From Gloeopeniophorella convolvens (taxonomy: Eukaryota > Basidiomycota > Agaricomycetes > Russulales): DNA of 64,000 nucleotides. Location: positions 186,001-250,000 of the forward strand of contig WTXD01000039.1 of assembly GCA_022496205.1 (NCBI GenBank), given 5' to 3'. The notes under the pieces are model-generated. The model saw only the letters and a list, made by a program, of their open reading frames with translations, was not told the DNA's origin and did no database searches. The translations under genes and the position numbers were made by a program. Positions 62,403-64,000 of the stretch are shown in pieces; the stretch's first letter is position 1; each line of letters starts with the position of its first letter.

Positions 62403-63260
62403 ATGTACTCAGCTCCTCCATTCGCCGTTCCTCCCTTCCGAGGCTCCACGATTCGCGTTTCCATCTTGCTCGGTGGTACCTTGTCTGCACCAACCTACGT
62501 GATCCTCCAACCCAACTCCAATCTCCGTATCTGGTCATGTTACTATGAAGGTCCATGCATATAGCTTCCTCGTCGAGAACGACGGAACAGGAAGGGACGT
62601 TCTATGTGATCTTGGTTTCATGAAGGATCAGAGGGAGAAACAACCGCCAGTTTGTAAGTCGCTCTACACTCGGCCTGACACCAGTATGTCAAAGTCGACC
62701 AATGGAGATTGACTTTGATAATTTAGTACTAGATTAGCTCCAAAATCCCAACGTCACTACCGATGTCCCGTCAACCGTCGCCGACGTCCTTACTCCTGCT
62801 TCTGTACCGTTTTCTTCCATAAGCGCCATCTGGTCCCATCATCATCTTGACCATGCGGGCTGAGACCCTTTTCTCTTTCACTAACAACATCGCTTGTCGT
62901 TGGCCCCGGCTTCAAGTCTGACTCACAGACGTATCCTGGCTTTCCGCAGGACCCGAACGCGTTGACCGTTCAAGACGCATTTGACGGACGGGATGTCATC
63001 GAACTTGATTTCAGCTCATCTCAAATCAAGATGTGCGGGTTACGAGCCATCGATTGGTTCGAGGGCGGGTCCTTCTACATCGTGGAGGCACTCGACCACA
63101 CGAGTGGCCACATCTTGATTCTTCCCCTCTCGATACCCTCGGATCTTGTCCCAAGACCGAGCTAACGGGGTGGGAGAGGCACATCAAGCATAGCGTAGAG
63201 CATGGAAGGTGGAGGTTCCTGTACGATTTCCGCGATGCAGTGCAGACAGCTCAAAAGGCT
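62403..63260 (+). pseudogene. Decayed metallo-beta-lactamase-fold hydrolase gene
   Basis: Pieces of a fungal MBL-fold protein occur in order but in changing frames. They are PPFRGSTIRVSILLGGT with APTYVILQP, then after a frame change HAYSFLVENDGTGRDVL with DLGFMKDQREKQP, then VTTDVPSTVADVLTPASVPF and the metal-binding HHHLDHAG. This last is followed at once by a stop codon. A further frame change leads to VVGPGFKSDSQTYPGFPQDP, ALTVQDAFDGRDVIELDF and FYIVEALDHTSGHI. The remaining C-terminal part is unrecognisable apart from DAVQTAQKAD. At least three disruptions argue for a true pseudogene rather than sequencing error. The intact ancestor would be a zinc hydrolase of unknown substrate. Confidence 0.7.
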
Positions 63261-64000
63261 GATTAAACAAGGTATCGTGCTTGTGCCGCAGCGAAATCAT
63301 GATTTGGTCCTACGCGCGGCTCCAATGCTCATCGAAGGTTCGAGGTAACTTCATGTGGATCACACTCGTGATATAGCTAGATGCCTTGATGCACCTATGT
63401 ACCAGCCCTAAGGCCTAAACATTCATGAGCACTGCTCGAGCGTGGTAAGCGAGTAGCGTGAAACGAAGGCGAAGCATATCCGGGGAGTCATTTCCACGGA
63501 CGTGCAGCTCCATTGCGTATAAGATGCTTAGATTTGGGAGATACTACGGCCACTGTGTACGTGGGAAATTCCGGATCATCTTTCGTGCCAATAGGGGATC
63601 ACCCGTTGTAGGTTGGGGCGCCCACATCGCCTCTCCCTTATATATTACGGGAACCAATGACTCGAGAACTATGTTGTCGATGGCGATATCATTGCGGCCG
63701 TTTACGGTCAGCTTACGAGACGCAGGGTCCAGTGGGAGCTATACCGATTTTCAATGAGAATGATAGAGAGGGCACAGAGAGCGGACCGCGTTGTGGGCAT
63801 ACTTGATGACCTCTCACGCCACTGGCCGAACGAGAGTCAGGTGTGAAGTCAACTGTCTCCCGGGGATCCCATTCACGAAGACGGGCTCAGCTGGACTTAC
63901 ATGAACAACCGTGTCCTTGAAGCCTGACCGTTGCGCCAGTCAGTCGGTAATGATACGAGGTGTATGGGCAATGTACCGAGATAAGAAGTTTTATGACCCC
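63261..64000. other. Right edge, no supported gene
   Basis: About 740 bases. Frames at 63458-63757 and an overlapping one (VDGDIIAAVYGQLTRRRVQW) read smoothly but show no motif. They could be the start of a gene that continues beyond the window. Confidence 0.3.

Overview
The window is nuclear DNA from a filamentous basidiomycete, most likely an Agaricomycete. Genes are dense and on both strands. Nearly all are split by many introns of about 45-60 bases with GT...AG borders. The recognisable proteins (intersectin/Cin1-like scaffold, GH5_12 endoglycoceramidase, CDC73, PRP4 kinase, shugoshin, Rap1) match basidiomycete families. All gene models below were assembled by eye from exon frames and splice signals, so inner exon borders are approximate.

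Layout. About 100-9,320 looks like one large DNA transposon or its remnant. It holds a transposase-like gene with an N-terminal zinc finger and an RG-rich tail, then two unknown genes on the same strand, and it is flanked by regions rich in TATAC motifs. Next come two tandem short-chain dehydrogenase genes (9.9-13.1 kb), a small coiled-coil gene on the minus strand, a BRCT+Myb telomere protein of the Rap1 type (15.2-17 kb) and a membrane-anchored pepsin-like aspartic protease (18.2-20.1 kb).

A conserved housekeeping block follows: mitochondrial SUV3 helicase and mitoribosomal protein mS33 back to back, an unrecognised protein, the spliceosomal PRP4 kinase, a cyclase-family hydrolase and an MFS transporter (21-34 kb). 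A gene-poor stretch of about 3.6 kb separates this from a small basic protein gene, a long disordered protein and shugoshin (37.5-43.5 kb). Beyond that lie an intronless P450-like gene, the large intersectin-like endocytic scaffold with a C-terminal RhoGEF module, the Paf1-complex subunit CDC73, the endoglycoceramidase and OPA3 (45-61.6 kb). The last 2.4 kb holds a decayed metallo-beta-lactamase-fold gene.

The genes do not form one pathway. The most notable points are the candidate three-gene transposon, a retained-intron arrangement that would give short and long intersectin forms, the shared promoter of two mitochondrial genes, an atypical P450, and several apparent one-base deletions in otherwise conserved genes. 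Those deletions may be assembly errors or real mutations.
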